The notes under the pieces were generated by a model, which saw only the letters and a program-made list of their open reading frames with translations, was not told the DNA's origin and ran no database searches. A DNA stretch of 64,000 nt from Prochlorococcus marinus str. MIT 0918 (GTDB taxonomy: Bacteria; Cyanobacteriota; Cyanobacteriia; PCC-6307; Cyanobiaceae), in the NCBI RefSeq assembly GCF_027359415.1, contig NZ_CP114780.1, forward strand, positions 1,262,764 to 1,326,763, read 5' to 3'. Positions 53,544 through 63,015 of the stretch are shown here, one piece after another; positions within the stretch are counted from its first letter, which is position 1; each line of letters begins with the position of its first letter. Both the position numbers and the translations under genes were made by a program.

Positions 53544-55397
53544 TTAGACTAAATAATTCTCTTCTTTACTGGATTGGCTAGAGTTTTTAACTGGTTTTGT
53601 TAATTCCCTAAATGTTTCAGAAATATTGATTAGTTGATCAAACTTACCAGAGGCTTTTATTCTACCTTTCTCAAATTCACATATTGAATCACATTTCATT
53701 ACAGTAGAAATTCTATGGGCAATAATTATTATTGTACATCTTCTACCAATTAATTCTATAGCTTCCATTACTTTACTTTCGGTTTGATTATCTAGTGCGC
53801 TTGTTGCTTCATCTAAAATAAGGAAACTTGATTTTCTATAAAGTGCTCTAGCTAAAGCAATCCTTTGTCGTTGTCCTCCTGATAATTTTATGCCATTTTC
53901 ACCTATTTTTGTATATAAGCCCATTGGTAAATCTGCTATAAACTCTTCTAATTGAGCAGCTTGTAAAGAATCCCAAACTAGACTTTCGTCTATTTTAGAT
54001 TTAGGTTGACCAAAAGCTATATTTTCTATGACATTAGTGTTTAGTAAATTAAATGATTGTGATACATAAGAACAGCATGCTTGCCATGCTGGAACTTCAT
54101 TATCAGTAAGATCTATTCCATCTAATTGAAGACTACCTAAAGTTGGACGGATTAAACATAAAAGTTGATTAGCGGTAGTTGTTTTACCACTTCCTGTTTT
54201 GCCGACAAAAGCAATTCTGCTACCTACAGGAATTGTTAAATTAATTCCATCTAGAACATATTTATCACTAAAAGGATATTTATACTTTATATTATTTAAT
54301 TTGATATTCTCTCTAGGATTAATACCTTTAACTGATGGAACTCCTGGTGAATATATTGTTAATTTATTATTAGGAAGCTCTATTATTTTAAGTGTTTCTT
54401 CAAGATCTGGCAAAGATGATCTTAATAAAGTTAATGCTCTAAAAGTATCTTGAAGAGGGGGGGTAAGCTTTAAAGAAGCAACAGCAATAGTTGCTACAAA
54501 AGGAACAATCTCTACAAAAGAAGTAGCTTGTTGATTGGTAATAAGTGGTATCAAACCTATACAGAAAATTAATGTTATTCCAAATGGTTCTACCAAAGCC
54601 CTTGGGAATTCTGGGAGTACCTCAGCTTTCCAAATAGGAGAATATGCTTTTTTGCCAGAATCATTATATTTTTTCTGAAAAAATGATTCAGATCCTGTTA
54701 GTTGAACATCAACAATTGTTTTTAAGGATTCATTCAGAATACTATTAGTTTCTTTTTCAAGTTCTATTCTTCTTCGTGTAGCGAATCTTACATATGGAGT
54801 AACTATTCCAGAAATCAATACGTAAAATGCTATTAACCCTATAATTAAATATATTGCTACTGCTCTTTCTATTGCAACAATAGCTATACATATAAATGAA
54901 ACAACAAAAATACCACAAGTTAAAGCTAATAAAGGGTTAACCATTCTTTCAGATACTCTAACAATATTCAGTAGAACTTTACTTGTAATATCAGAGTTAT
55001 TTTTCCCTATAAAGAATTCATAGGGTTGAGATAATATTTTTTTCAAAGCTAGTTCAGATAGATCTCTCCAAATTGAAACTCTTAATCTCTCTTGTGCTGC
55101 ACGAAGAGTTAGTTTTAAAAAAGATGCTATCCAATTCATTGAGATATATAAAACGACCAGACCTATAATTCTTAATCTATGGTCATCAGGTACAAATATC
55201 GAAATAGGTAAGGATGGTCTATTTTCACCACCAACTACAACTGTAAACAACCTTGAAACTAATCCAACTACAAATACATCAGCCAATCCAGTTAGGACAG
55301 CAATTGGCAAGATGAAAAAGAGTGATCGCTTCCTTTTTTTTGGTAATGCCTGATAGAGACGTCCCAGCAGTTCAATTGTCTTGCTTTTCTTAGCCAT
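53544..55397 (-). CDS. ABC exporter, fused membrane and ATPase domains
   Basis: 617 residues. Six membrane helices (about 25-330), then the nucleotide-binding domain: Walker A FVGKTGSGKTTTANQLL, Q-loop YVSQSFNLL, signature KLSGGQRQRIALARAL, Walker B SFLILDEATSALDN and the switch histidine in IIAHRIST. Of the MsbA/PglK type, which flip lipids or lipid-linked sugars. Given the neighbours it probably exports a polysaccharide intermediate or glycolipid. Substrate unknown. Confidence 0.9.
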   Translation of the reverse strand: MAKKSKTIELLGRLYQALPKKRKRSLFFILPIAVLTGLADVFVVGLVSRLFTVVVGGENRPSLPISIFVPDDHRLRIIGLVVLYISMNWIASFLKLTLRAAQERLRVSIWRDLSELALKKILSQPYEFFIGKNNSDITSKVLLNIVRVSERMVNPLLALTCGIFVVSFICIAIVAIERAVAIYLIIGLIAFYVLISGIVTPYVRFATRRRIELEKETNSILNESLKTIVDVQLTGSESFFQKKYNDSGKKAYSPIWKAEVLPEFPRALVEPFGITLIFCIGLIPLITNQQATSFVEIVPFVATIAVASLKLTPPLQDTFRALTLLRSSLPDLEETLKIIELPNNKLTIYSPGVPSVKGINPRENIKLNNIKYKYPFSDKYVLDGINLTIPVGSRIAFVGKTGSGKTTTANQLLCLIRPTLGSLQLDGIDLTDNEVPAWQACCSYVSQSFNLLNTNVIENIAFGQPKSKIDESLVWDSLQAAQLEEFIADLPMGLYTKIGENGIKLSGGQRQRIALARALYRKSSFLILDEATSALDNQTESKVMEAIELIGRRCTIIIIAHRISTVMKCDSICEFEKGRIKASGKFDQLINISETFRELTKPVKNSSQSSKEENYLV

Positions 55398-55546
55398 ACT
55401 TAAAATTAAACATGATTATTCCTTCTTAGACAGCAGGCAGGCCAGTTCTTTGGCTGTTCTTATAATTTCAATTTTTACTGAATTATTTTTTGTAGTACAA
55501 TTTTATTAGAAAAATTATACTTATTTTTTTTAATTTCGATATAATT

Positions 55547-56440
55547 TTAGATTGTAAAATCACAATTTTTTAAATCGTTTAATATTTTTTGATTATCTTC
55601 TTGATTCTTAAACCATGTACTTGGAAGTATTAGAGATGGTCTTTCCTCTTTTTGATTATAGCTTTTTAACCAGGATAACATTCCAGCACATAATGAAAAT
55701 GTTGAATTAGTTCCAATAATATGTCGAAATGAAGCCATTTCTTTTAAATCGTCAATAGCATTATTAGTTGGCATGATTTCAAATAAATCTTTAATTTTTT
55801 CATATTTTTTCTTTTTTAGATATTCAGTTACGATCTCATTAGAATCAGTAAATATAAATACTTTACTTTTTGAGTTTATTAAATTATGATACTCGATAGC
55901 TTTATTTAATTGCATATCTATTGATTGGAAACCATAAATAGATTTATTTTGAGATTTGATATAGTCTCCATTTCTTATATGTAAAGCAATCATATCTTCA
56001 GATTTGAAAGGGATTAAATTTAAAGATATTTCATTGAATACAAATTGCCAAAAGGTAATAGCATTTTTACTAAAAGCTTCTTTTCTTTGAAAATAACCAT
56101 ATATCCAGACATTATCTTCTTTTTTTACAATTGATAGCTTCTGGCATATATTTTCATTATTCATTGTATCAGTAATTATATTATTGTTTGATTTTTGCTT
56201 GTAAAATCTAATTAAATCAGGAATTTGTTTATAAGCTTTCCTTTCTATAAAGTACTTTTGTATAATTGAGCAATATTTTCTATAAGTCGTCTTTCTAACT
56301 AAAGAAAGATATCTATTGAATAAGATAGGGTTAATTTCTACATTTCTTTTGCTATAAATACTTAGGGTTTCACAATATGCACATTGAATTAGTTGATTGC
56401 CTAAGCCTCCTTGCAAAAGTAAAATGCATTTATTTGCCAT
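55547..56440 (-). CDS. Glycosyltransferase family 11-like (fucosyltransferase type)
   Basis: 297 residues. GT11 features: LLLQGGLGNQLIQCAYCETL at the start, IALHIRNGDYI near residue 152, VFIFTDSNEIV, and NSTFSLCAGMLSWL near 245. Characterised GT11 enzymes transfer fucose in alpha-1,2 linkage from GDP-fucose; the gmd gene at the right edge could feed GDP-fucose synthesis. Sugar specificity is inference. 149 bases without a gene separate it from the ABC exporter. Confidence 0.8.
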   Translation of the reverse strand: MANKCILLLQGGLGNQLIQCAYCETLSIYSKRNVEINPILFNRYLSLVRKTTYRKYCSIIQKYFIERKAYKQIPDLIRFYKQKSNNNIITDTMNNENICQKLSIVKKEDNVWIYGYFQRKEAFSKNAITFWQFVFNEISLNLIPFKSEDMIALHIRNGDYIKSQNKSIYGFQSIDMQLNKAIEYHNLINSKSKVFIFTDSNEIVTEYLKKKKYEKIKDLFEIMPTNNAIDDLKEMASFRHIIGTNSTFSLCAGMLSWLKSYNQKEERPSLILPSTWFKNQEDNQKILNDLKNCDFTI

Positions 56441-56511
56441 TTTAAAAGGTTGTTTAGGAAATTCTACTATTTTCCCATATTACATAGATATCATTGATCT
56501 TTTTTCAAAAG

Positions 56512-58095
56512 ATGGATTTTAATAAAAAAAACTACTTTTTACATTTATTAGACAAGATAACTTTAAAATTTTTATTCTATATCGGATTACTATTTCCCAT
56601 ATTATTTTACTTTAAAGAAAGAAGTTATATTGCTCAAGATGAAGGTTATTATGCACTTCAAGCTAAATGGATAATAGATAGTGGAAATTGGATAGCACCT
56701 ATGTGGTGGGATAGTATTATTTATGATAGAACAATTGGTATACAATGGTTGATCGCATTTTCTCAAAAGTTATTTGGTGATAGTATATTTGCTGCGCATT
56801 TACCATCATTAATAGCTGGAATTATAACTTTATTTTTTAGCTATAAAATAGCCTATATTATTAAAGGAAAAAACAATGCAATTATAACAATTTTTATTTT
56901 AGCAACAACTTTTCTATGGGTAGATAATTTACATTTAGCAACGCAAGATATGTCATTATTAGCGTTTGAACTATTCGGGATATTTTCACTATTAAAATAT
57001 CAAAATACATCTAAAGCTATTTGGACCTTTTTTGCAGGGTTGTCAATAGGACCTGCAATTATGTTGAAAAGCTTTATGATAATTTTACCTATACTAGCTA
57101 TATTACCATACATTATTGTATGTCAGAGAAAGATTTTATCTTCATTATCTTTATGGTTGGGAGTTCTTTTAGGAATAATACCATTTGCTAGTTGGTTAAT
57201 TTTAAGTATTCAAGAATATGGATTGTCTAATGTTTCAGGATTAGTTAATAAAGTCTATTACCTTTCATATTCAGATTCTTATAGTGGCTCTTTTCTTTAT
57301 TATTTTTGGAACTTTCCTGCGAATACATTTCCTTGGATTATATTTTGTATTATAGGTTTGATTACGAATCAGAAAATATCTAACCATTCAGCAAGACTAT
57401 TATTAACTTCATACCCCCTAATCTTATTCTTACTCTTATCATTATTTAAAACTAAAACATCTTATTATTCACTTCAGATGGTACCTTTTATGGCAATTAA
57501 TGCGAGTATAGGAATTCAATATGTGTTTTCCAGTGAATTTAAATACAAAAAGTGCTTATCAATCCTCTTTATATCATTTGGCTTGATCTTTATTTTAGCC
57601 AGCTTATTTATTTTAATTAATACCTTTATTCATGCTTTTAATTTTCATTATATAGATACTAAAATAGTAATCCTTTTATTGAATTGCTTAGGTTTCCCAT
57701 TTTTATTATTTTCAATAAAAAATCTTAGTAGCAAGAGAATCTTTTTACTACTATTAGCTCCATATTTAGCATATAGCATAATAGTACAAAATGGTTTTCT
57801 GACTAATCGAGACCCTCAAATCAAACTTGACCTTGTAAATAGTCTTGTTGTTAATAACCATACAATTAACTTTATACTTCCATCGCAATTTGATGAAGAT
57901 TCCTTTAAAAAATTAGTTAAAGTAGCTTTATATACTCCCACTCATGGATTGGCTTTAAGAACAGTTGATTCAATTAATAGAAATCAGTATGCATGGGTTC
58001 ACTATAATTCTCTTATTGCAGAAGATATGAGTGACATTGATATTATTTATAGGAGTGAGTCTATAAGGCCTTGGATATTGATTCAAAAAAGATAA
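56512..58095 (+). CDS. PMT/ArnT-type membrane glycosyltransferase
   Basis: 527 residues from ATG at 56512 (a TTG 18 bases earlier is possible). About ten membrane helices. YIAQDEGYYALQAKWIIDSGNWIAPMWWDS matches the DEGYYA-type acidic motif of the ArnT/PMT (GT83/39) family, which uses lipid-linked sugars outside the cytoplasmic membrane. Target could be lipid A or a lipid-linked glycan. First gene of the rightward run. Confidence 0.85.
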   Translation: MDFNKKNYFLHLLDKITLKFLFYIGLLFPILFYFKERSYIAQDEGYYALQAKWIIDSGNWIAPMWWDSIIYDRTIGIQWLIAFSQKLFGDSIFAAHLPSLIAGIITLFFSYKIAYIIKGKNNAIITIFILATTFLWVDNLHLATQDMSLLAFELFGIFSLLKYQNTSKAIWTFFAGLSIGPAIMLKSFMIILPILAILPYIIVCQRKILSSLSLWLGVLLGIIPFASWLILSIQEYGLSNVSGLVNKVYYLSYSDSYSGSFLYYFWNFPANTFPWIIFCIIGLITNQKISNHSARLLLTSYPLILFLLLSLFKTKTSYYSLQMVPFMAINASIGIQYVFSSEFKYKKCLSILFISFGLIFILASLFILINTFIHAFNFHYIDTKIVILLLNCLGFPFLLFSIKNLSSKRIFLLLLAPYLAYSIIVQNGFLTNRDPQIKLDLVNSLVVNNHTINFILPSQFDEDSFKKLVKVALYTPTHGLALRTVDSINRNQYAWVHYNSLIAEDMSDIDIIYRSESIRPWILIQKR

Positions 58096-58178
58096 CATCT
58101 TTGAAAAAGTGATAAGTAGTCCTTGATTTCGTCTCATCAATAATCTATGATATTTAATAGGTAAAGATATCTTCTGAT

Positions 58179-59567
58179 ATGTCTAGAGACAAACGAGATT
58201 ATAAGAGGATAAATAGAATATATTATAGAGATCTACAACAAATCCATCAATTACTCGTACCCTCAGGGTTAAGAGTTTTAGAAATTGGTAGTAGATATGG
58301 CGATACACTCGCTTCCTTTGATCCCATTTATGGAGTGGGGGTAGAGCTTGACACATATAAATATCAAAGAGCTAAAGAACAATATGAAAAGCTTAATTTC
58401 TTTAATTTAAGTCCGGATAATTTGACCCCAGAATCAATAGAATGTTTAGAACCTTTTGATATAATTATTTTAAATAATGTTTTAAATACAGCTAAGGATG
58501 TTCATACATTATTAGAAAATATACATAAGTTTAGTCATTCTCGTACTCGCTTGATTATCAATTTTCATAATTGGCTTTGGCAACCTTTTTTGAAGATTGC
58601 AGAAAAGATTGGACAAAGGGAGCCCCAACCTCCAGAAAGTTGGCTTACACCTGGCGATGTCAAAAATCTTTTAGATTTGTCTGGTTGGCAATTATTTAAG
58701 CAAGGGCATAGATTTATTATCCCTAGGCAAATCCCTTTGGTCACTTCTTTTTTTAACCAGTATATAAGTCAATTACCATTTATAGAGCATTTAGGATTAA
58801 CTCATTGGATGGTAGCGAAACCAAACCCTAAGCCTATAGAAAAGCCTTCAGTTAGTGTGATTATTCCAGCACGTAATGAAGAAGGAAATATTACATCTGC
58901 GATATCAAGATTATCAGAATTAGGGAAATTTACTGAGGTTATTTTTGTAGAAGGGCATTCTACAGATAATACTTGGTCTGCTATTAGCAATTTAATAGAT
59001 AATTATAGGGGTCCTTTGAGGCTTTCTAAATATCAACAAACAGGTCGTGGGAAAGCAGATGCTGTATGGCTTGGTTTTGAAAAGGCTAAAGGTGAAATAC
59101 TTATCATTTTAGATGCTGATTTGACAGTGAGGCCTGAGGACCTTTCTAGGTTTGTTCAAGCTTTGTCTGAAGGTACTGGAGACTTTATTAATGGTTGCCG
59201 ATTGGTTTATCCTAGAAGTAAGATAGCAATGCCATATTTGAATACTTTTGCTAATAGGTTTTTTGCAGCTATTTTTTCTTGGTTGTTAAGGCAACGCATT
59301 AAGGATACTTTATGCGGAACAAAGGTGTTGTGGAATAGTGATTATCAACTTATTAAACAGGGAAGAAGTTATTTTGGAAATTTTGATCCTTTTGGTGATT
59401 TTGATTTGTTATTTGGAGCAAGTAAATTAAATTTAAAAATTGTAGAGCTTCCAATAAGGTATCAAGAAAGAATTTATGGGGATTCAAATATTGCTCATTT
59501 AAAGGAAGGTTTGATTCTTGGAAAAATGTGTTTAATTGCGGCTAAGAAACTTAGATTTACACCTTAA
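58179..59567 (+). CDS. Methyltransferase - family 2 glycosyltransferase fusion
   Basis: 462 residues. Residues 1-215: SAM methyltransferase fold (VLEIGSRYGDTLASF as the glycine motif, GVGVELD, DIIILNNVLN). Residues about 222-460: GT2 (SVIIPARNEEGNITSAI, EVIFVEGHSTDNTW, GRGKADAVWLGFEKAKGEILIILDADLTV with the DAD metal motif). Resembles enzymes that make dolichyl/undecaprenyl-phosphate sugars fused to a methylase. Product unknown. ATG at 58179; codon use is somewhat less AT-biased than its neighbours. Confidence 0.87.
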   Translation: MSRDKRDYKRINRIYYRDLQQIHQLLVPSGLRVLEIGSRYGDTLASFDPIYGVGVELDTYKYQRAKEQYEKLNFFNLSPDNLTPESIECLEPFDIIILNNVLNTAKDVHTLLENIHKFSHSRTRLIINFHNWLWQPFLKIAEKIGQREPQPPESWLTPGDVKNLLDLSGWQLFKQGHRFIIPRQIPLVTSFFNQYISQLPFIEHLGLTHWMVAKPNPKPIEKPSVSVIIPARNEEGNITSAISRLSELGKFTEVIFVEGHSTDNTWSAISNLIDNYRGPLRLSKYQQTGRGKADAVWLGFEKAKGEILIILDADLTVRPEDLSRFVQALSEGTGDFINGCRLVYPRSKIAMPYLNTFANRFFAAIFSWLLRQRIKDTLCGTKVLWNSDYQLIKQGRSYFGNFDPFGDFDLLFGASKLNLKIVELPIRYQERIYGDSNIAHLKEGLILGKMCLIAAKKLRFTP

Positions 59568-59571
59568 ATTG

Positions 59572-60522
59572 ATGCGTCTTAGTAATATATTTAGAATAAC
59601 TATTTTAGCAATAATACTTTATACCTTGGCAGCTTTCATTTTTGGTTTTATTGAAATCCAAAATTCAATGTCATTGATTCCTGTTTCTTGGTGGTTCTCT
59701 TTTTTATCTCTTCCTTTATTTACCCATGTAGTCTTAGCATTCCGATGGCATTATCTACTTTTATTTTTATCTTCAAGATTATCCTTTTTTCAATCATGTA
59801 ATATATATATATCAGGATTAGCCTTAATGGCAGCTCCAGGGAGAACAGGAGAACTTATTAGAGCGCTTTGGTTAAATAAAAATTATCATATGTCTAAATC
59901 AGTAGGTTTAGCAGCTACGTTCTCTGAACGTCTTTCAGATTTGATTAGTGCACTATTAATTATGTTCCTTCTTTTATCCAGTAACAAACAAATATTTATT
60001 TTTATCACCCTACTCATGTTAATTTTTTTATTTTCAAGACCATGTAAAGATATTTTCAAAAAAATTATTTTAACACTATCTCAACTCAGCATATTTTCTT
60101 TTCTGAATAATAAATTGGTTCCTAGCTATACTAATATGTTTTTGAACTTTAGGAATGTATTATCTTTGCGAATACTCCCTTTAACTATTTTATTTGGGAT
60201 TATTATTTGGTTATTTGAGTCTTTATTTGTATATTATTTATTTATAAAATTAGGCGTCAACATTGATTTTAGGGAATCTGTAATTATCAGAACTGGAATG
60301 GGGCTAGGAGGAGCACTATCTTTTCTTCCAGCAGGACTAATTACGAGTGAAGCCTCAGCTCTTGCAATTTCTTTGGCTTATGGATCTGGCAGAAGTGAAG
60401 CTATCGTTGTTACATTAATTATTCGATTATATACTTTATTTGTTCCTTTTTTAATTGGTTTGATAGTTTTGAATTTAAATAAGCAACTAAGTCTTGAAAT
60501 CCCTAACATCTCTTCTAGATAA
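59572..60522 (+). CDS. Flippase-like integral membrane protein (LPG synthase TM family)
   Basis: 316 residues from ATG at 59572, five bases after the previous stop (the codons before it overlap that gene). Eight or so hydrophobic segments. GLALMAAPGRTGELIRALWL near residue 80 and AYGSGRSEAIVVTLIIRLYT near 265 are the marks of the UPF0104 / lysylphosphatidylglycerol-synthetase membrane family, often beside glycosyltransferases. Probably moves or binds a lipid-linked sugar; not shown. Confidence 0.78.
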   Translation: MRLSNIFRITILAIILYTLAAFIFGFIEIQNSMSLIPVSWWFSFLSLPLFTHVVLAFRWHYLLLFLSSRLSFFQSCNIYISGLALMAAPGRTGELIRALWLNKNYHMSKSVGLAATFSERLSDLISALLIMFLLLSSNKQIFIFITLLMLIFLFSRPCKDIFKKIILTLSQLSIFSFLNNKLVPSYTNMFLNFRNVLSLRILPLTILFGIIIWLFESLFVYYLFIKLGVNIDFRESVIIRTGMGLGGALSFLPAGLITSEASALAISLAYGSGRSEAIVVTLIIRLYTLFVPFLIGLIVLNLNKQLSLEIPNISSR

Positions 60523-60540
60523 AAAATTAATCACAAATCA

Positions 60541-62970
60541 ATGAATAGATATTTTTATATTAAATCATCTGATTTCTTAATCTTATTATTCATTTTAACT
60601 TTTTCTTTTTTAATTGACTATACCTGGTCTTCTTTACATGTAGCTCCTCCTGCTTGGGACCAAGGGTTTCATTTAAGCCAATTATATAGAATGGCATATT
60701 TATTTAATGATTTCAACCTTTTAGATTCTGATTGGTGGCAAAAAATTTGGTCTATTTCTACAACATATAGAGGCCCTTTAACTTATATGATATCTGCTAT
60801 ATTCTTACAATTTTTTGAATTTAGTTATCGTAATGCCATTCTTTCAAACTTTTTTTTTAATGTAGTATTTATTTTTTCTATTTTTTATTTAGGAAGATTA
60901 ATTAAAGATAGATCCACAGGTTTATGGTCATCTTTTTTGTGTTCTTTTACCCCTGCTTTGTTAACTCAAAGAACTGATTATTTAATCGACTTTAGTTTAA
61001 CTTCAATTATCACCTTCACTTGGCTAATAGCATGTATTTGGTATTTAAATAAGGATAATTATAATTATATTTATTCTATTTTATTAGGAACTTCTATAGC
61101 TGCTATCTTCCTTATAAGGCCGACTTCTATTTTCTTTTTTTGGATTCCAGCTTTAATCACTATTGTCCTGGTTGGAAAATCCTTGCTTAGATTGCATCTA
61201 AATTATATTTTTCAGATATTATTAGCATCTTATTTTTTTCATATAATAACTCACCCTTGGCTGTCTAAAAATTGGTTGACTATTTTGACTAGTTTAAATA
61301 ATGCTCGAAGATGGGGAGTGTTATATCAGGAAGGGTTAGAGGCCAACTCTTTAGATGGGTGGTTATTTTATCCAAATCTAATTCCAAGAATGTTTGGAAT
61401 CAGTGCATTTTTATTTTTAATAGCCTTTACTTTAGTTTATTTATTCACTAATAAACGATCCAAAAGAATTATTTTTAAATATTCGCATTTGACTTATTTA
61501 TGGTTTCTAAGCTTTCCAATAGGAGGACTGCTAATAGCTATTATTATGACTACAAAGGATTACAGGTTTATTTTACCTATATTTCCTCAGATATGTATTT
61601 TATTGTCCATACTCCTAACTACTATTAGTTCTTACTCTTATTTCAATATTTATTCAAGAATAATATTTATTTCTTTAATTATTCAAGGGTTGATTTGGAA
61701 TCAGTTTGGCGTGGGAATTCCATTAACAGGATTTCCAAAGCATTCACCAGACAAGATTAATTATTGGCCTTTAGACCAAATTGTAAATTCAATTAGGACA
61801 GCTAATCCTTACCAAGATTCAACCCTAGCTGTTTTACCAGATAGTATTGGTTTAAATGCGTTTAACCTAGAAGCTGAAGGTATTAATCAAAAGCCTTTTG
61901 TTTATTCAAGACAAATAGTTAGCAATGAAAAATCTATTTATAATGATCTAATGAACTTTGATTGGTTTATTATCAAATCAGGTGATCAAGGTACTATGAG
62001 TAATCATATTCAAGAAGAACTAAAAAATAAGCTATTAGATTCGTCTGATTTCTTTCTTTTTGACCAATGGGATTTACCAGATTTAAGTCAAGCATTTTTA
62101 TATAGAAGGCATCAGGCTTCTATTAATGTCTTGCCAATTGAATGTGACTCTTCTCAACCCAATGTAAAATTTGAAGCTCTCAAAGGAGGATCTAAAACTA
62201 TTGTTAGTGGATTAATTTCTAAATTAGATAGAAGTAATCTAATTGTTACTCTAAAAGGTCAAAATGATTCATGGAGAGCTGATCAACCAATTGGAGAAGG
62301 TACTCTGATAGATGATCCCACTTCCAACAATTGTGTTTCTATTATTCAACAATTTAAATTAGATTTGCCGGATGAAGCATATGATTCTAGCCTTATTCCT
62401 TCGATAAGCTTATTAGCTAGGAATAATAATAAAATCATCCTAGATAATATAGAATTAGATTTAGTTCAGTTAGAGAAAACCAATGATAAACTTAATCAAT
62501 ATAAGTTAGCTAATAATCATATTGCAACTTTATATTATATGGGTAAGCTCTTAAAATTAGGGAGGTTTGATGAGTTGTTTGATTTAGTAGGTCAAACTAA
62601 TCAAAGCGATGCTGATCAATCTTATTTAAGCAATGGTGAGTTAATTTTACTATATAGATTAAATAAGAATCAAACCTCACTCGATGATATATATGCCTTA
62701 GCTTTAGCACAAATACTACAAATTAAGATTCCAGAATCATTGAATACTTTAAGTCTTTTGACTAAAGAAGACCCAAATAATAAATTTGTTTTTATTGCCA
62801 AAGCTGTTGTAAATCTGTACCAATTTAAGCCTAAGCTCGCTATGACTTCCATTAATAGAGCAGAGAGCCTTGCTCAAGATTCTGAATCGCTAGAGATTCT
62901 AAAGTCTTTAAAAATTGTTTCATCACTTATGTCATTTGATCTAGTTAAACTATTTCATTTATCAAATTAA
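60541..62970 (+). CDS. Large membrane glycosyltransferase-like protein with C-terminal repeat region
   Basis: 809 residues. N-terminal half (about 1-410) has ten or more membrane helices and APPAWDQGFHLSQLYRMAYL, a loop like the acidic first loop of GT39-type enzymes. Central soluble part (about 420-650) and a helical C-terminus with TPR-like spacing (YYMGKLLKLGRFDELFDLVGQ, IAKAVVNLYQFKPKLAMTSINRAESLAQD). Predicted oligosaccharyl or sugar transferase at the membrane; donor unknown. Follows the flippase-like gene by 18 bases. Confidence 0.75.
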   Translation: MNRYFYIKSSDFLILLFILTFSFLIDYTWSSLHVAPPAWDQGFHLSQLYRMAYLFNDFNLLDSDWWQKIWSISTTYRGPLTYMISAIFLQFFEFSYRNAILSNFFFNVVFIFSIFYLGRLIKDRSTGLWSSFLCSFTPALLTQRTDYLIDFSLTSIITFTWLIACIWYLNKDNYNYIYSILLGTSIAAIFLIRPTSIFFFWIPALITIVLVGKSLLRLHLNYIFQILLASYFFHIITHPWLSKNWLTILTSLNNARRWGVLYQEGLEANSLDGWLFYPNLIPRMFGISAFLFLIAFTLVYLFTNKRSKRIIFKYSHLTYLWFLSFPIGGLLIAIIMTTKDYRFILPIFPQICILLSILLTTISSYSYFNIYSRIIFISLIIQGLIWNQFGVGIPLTGFPKHSPDKINYWPLDQIVNSIRTANPYQDSTLAVLPDSIGLNAFNLEAEGINQKPFVYSRQIVSNEKSIYNDLMNFDWFIIKSGDQGTMSNHIQEELKNKLLDSSDFFLFDQWDLPDLSQAFLYRRHQASINVLPIECDSSQPNVKFEALKGGSKTIVSGLISKLDRSNLIVTLKGQNDSWRADQPIGEGTLIDDPTSNNCVSIIQQFKLDLPDEAYDSSLIPSISLLARNNNKIILDNIELDLVQLEKTNDKLNQYKLANNHIATLYYMGKLLKLGRFDELFDLVGQTNQSDADQSYLSNGELILLYRLNKNQTSLDDIYALALAQILQIKIPESLNTLSLLTKEDPNNKFVFIAKAVVNLYQFKPKLAMTSINRAESLAQDSESLEILKSLKIVSSLMSFDLVKLFHLSN

Positions 62971-63015
62971 TTCTACTTAAACAAATATGATAAACTTAAT
63001 TTTACGATTTATTCA

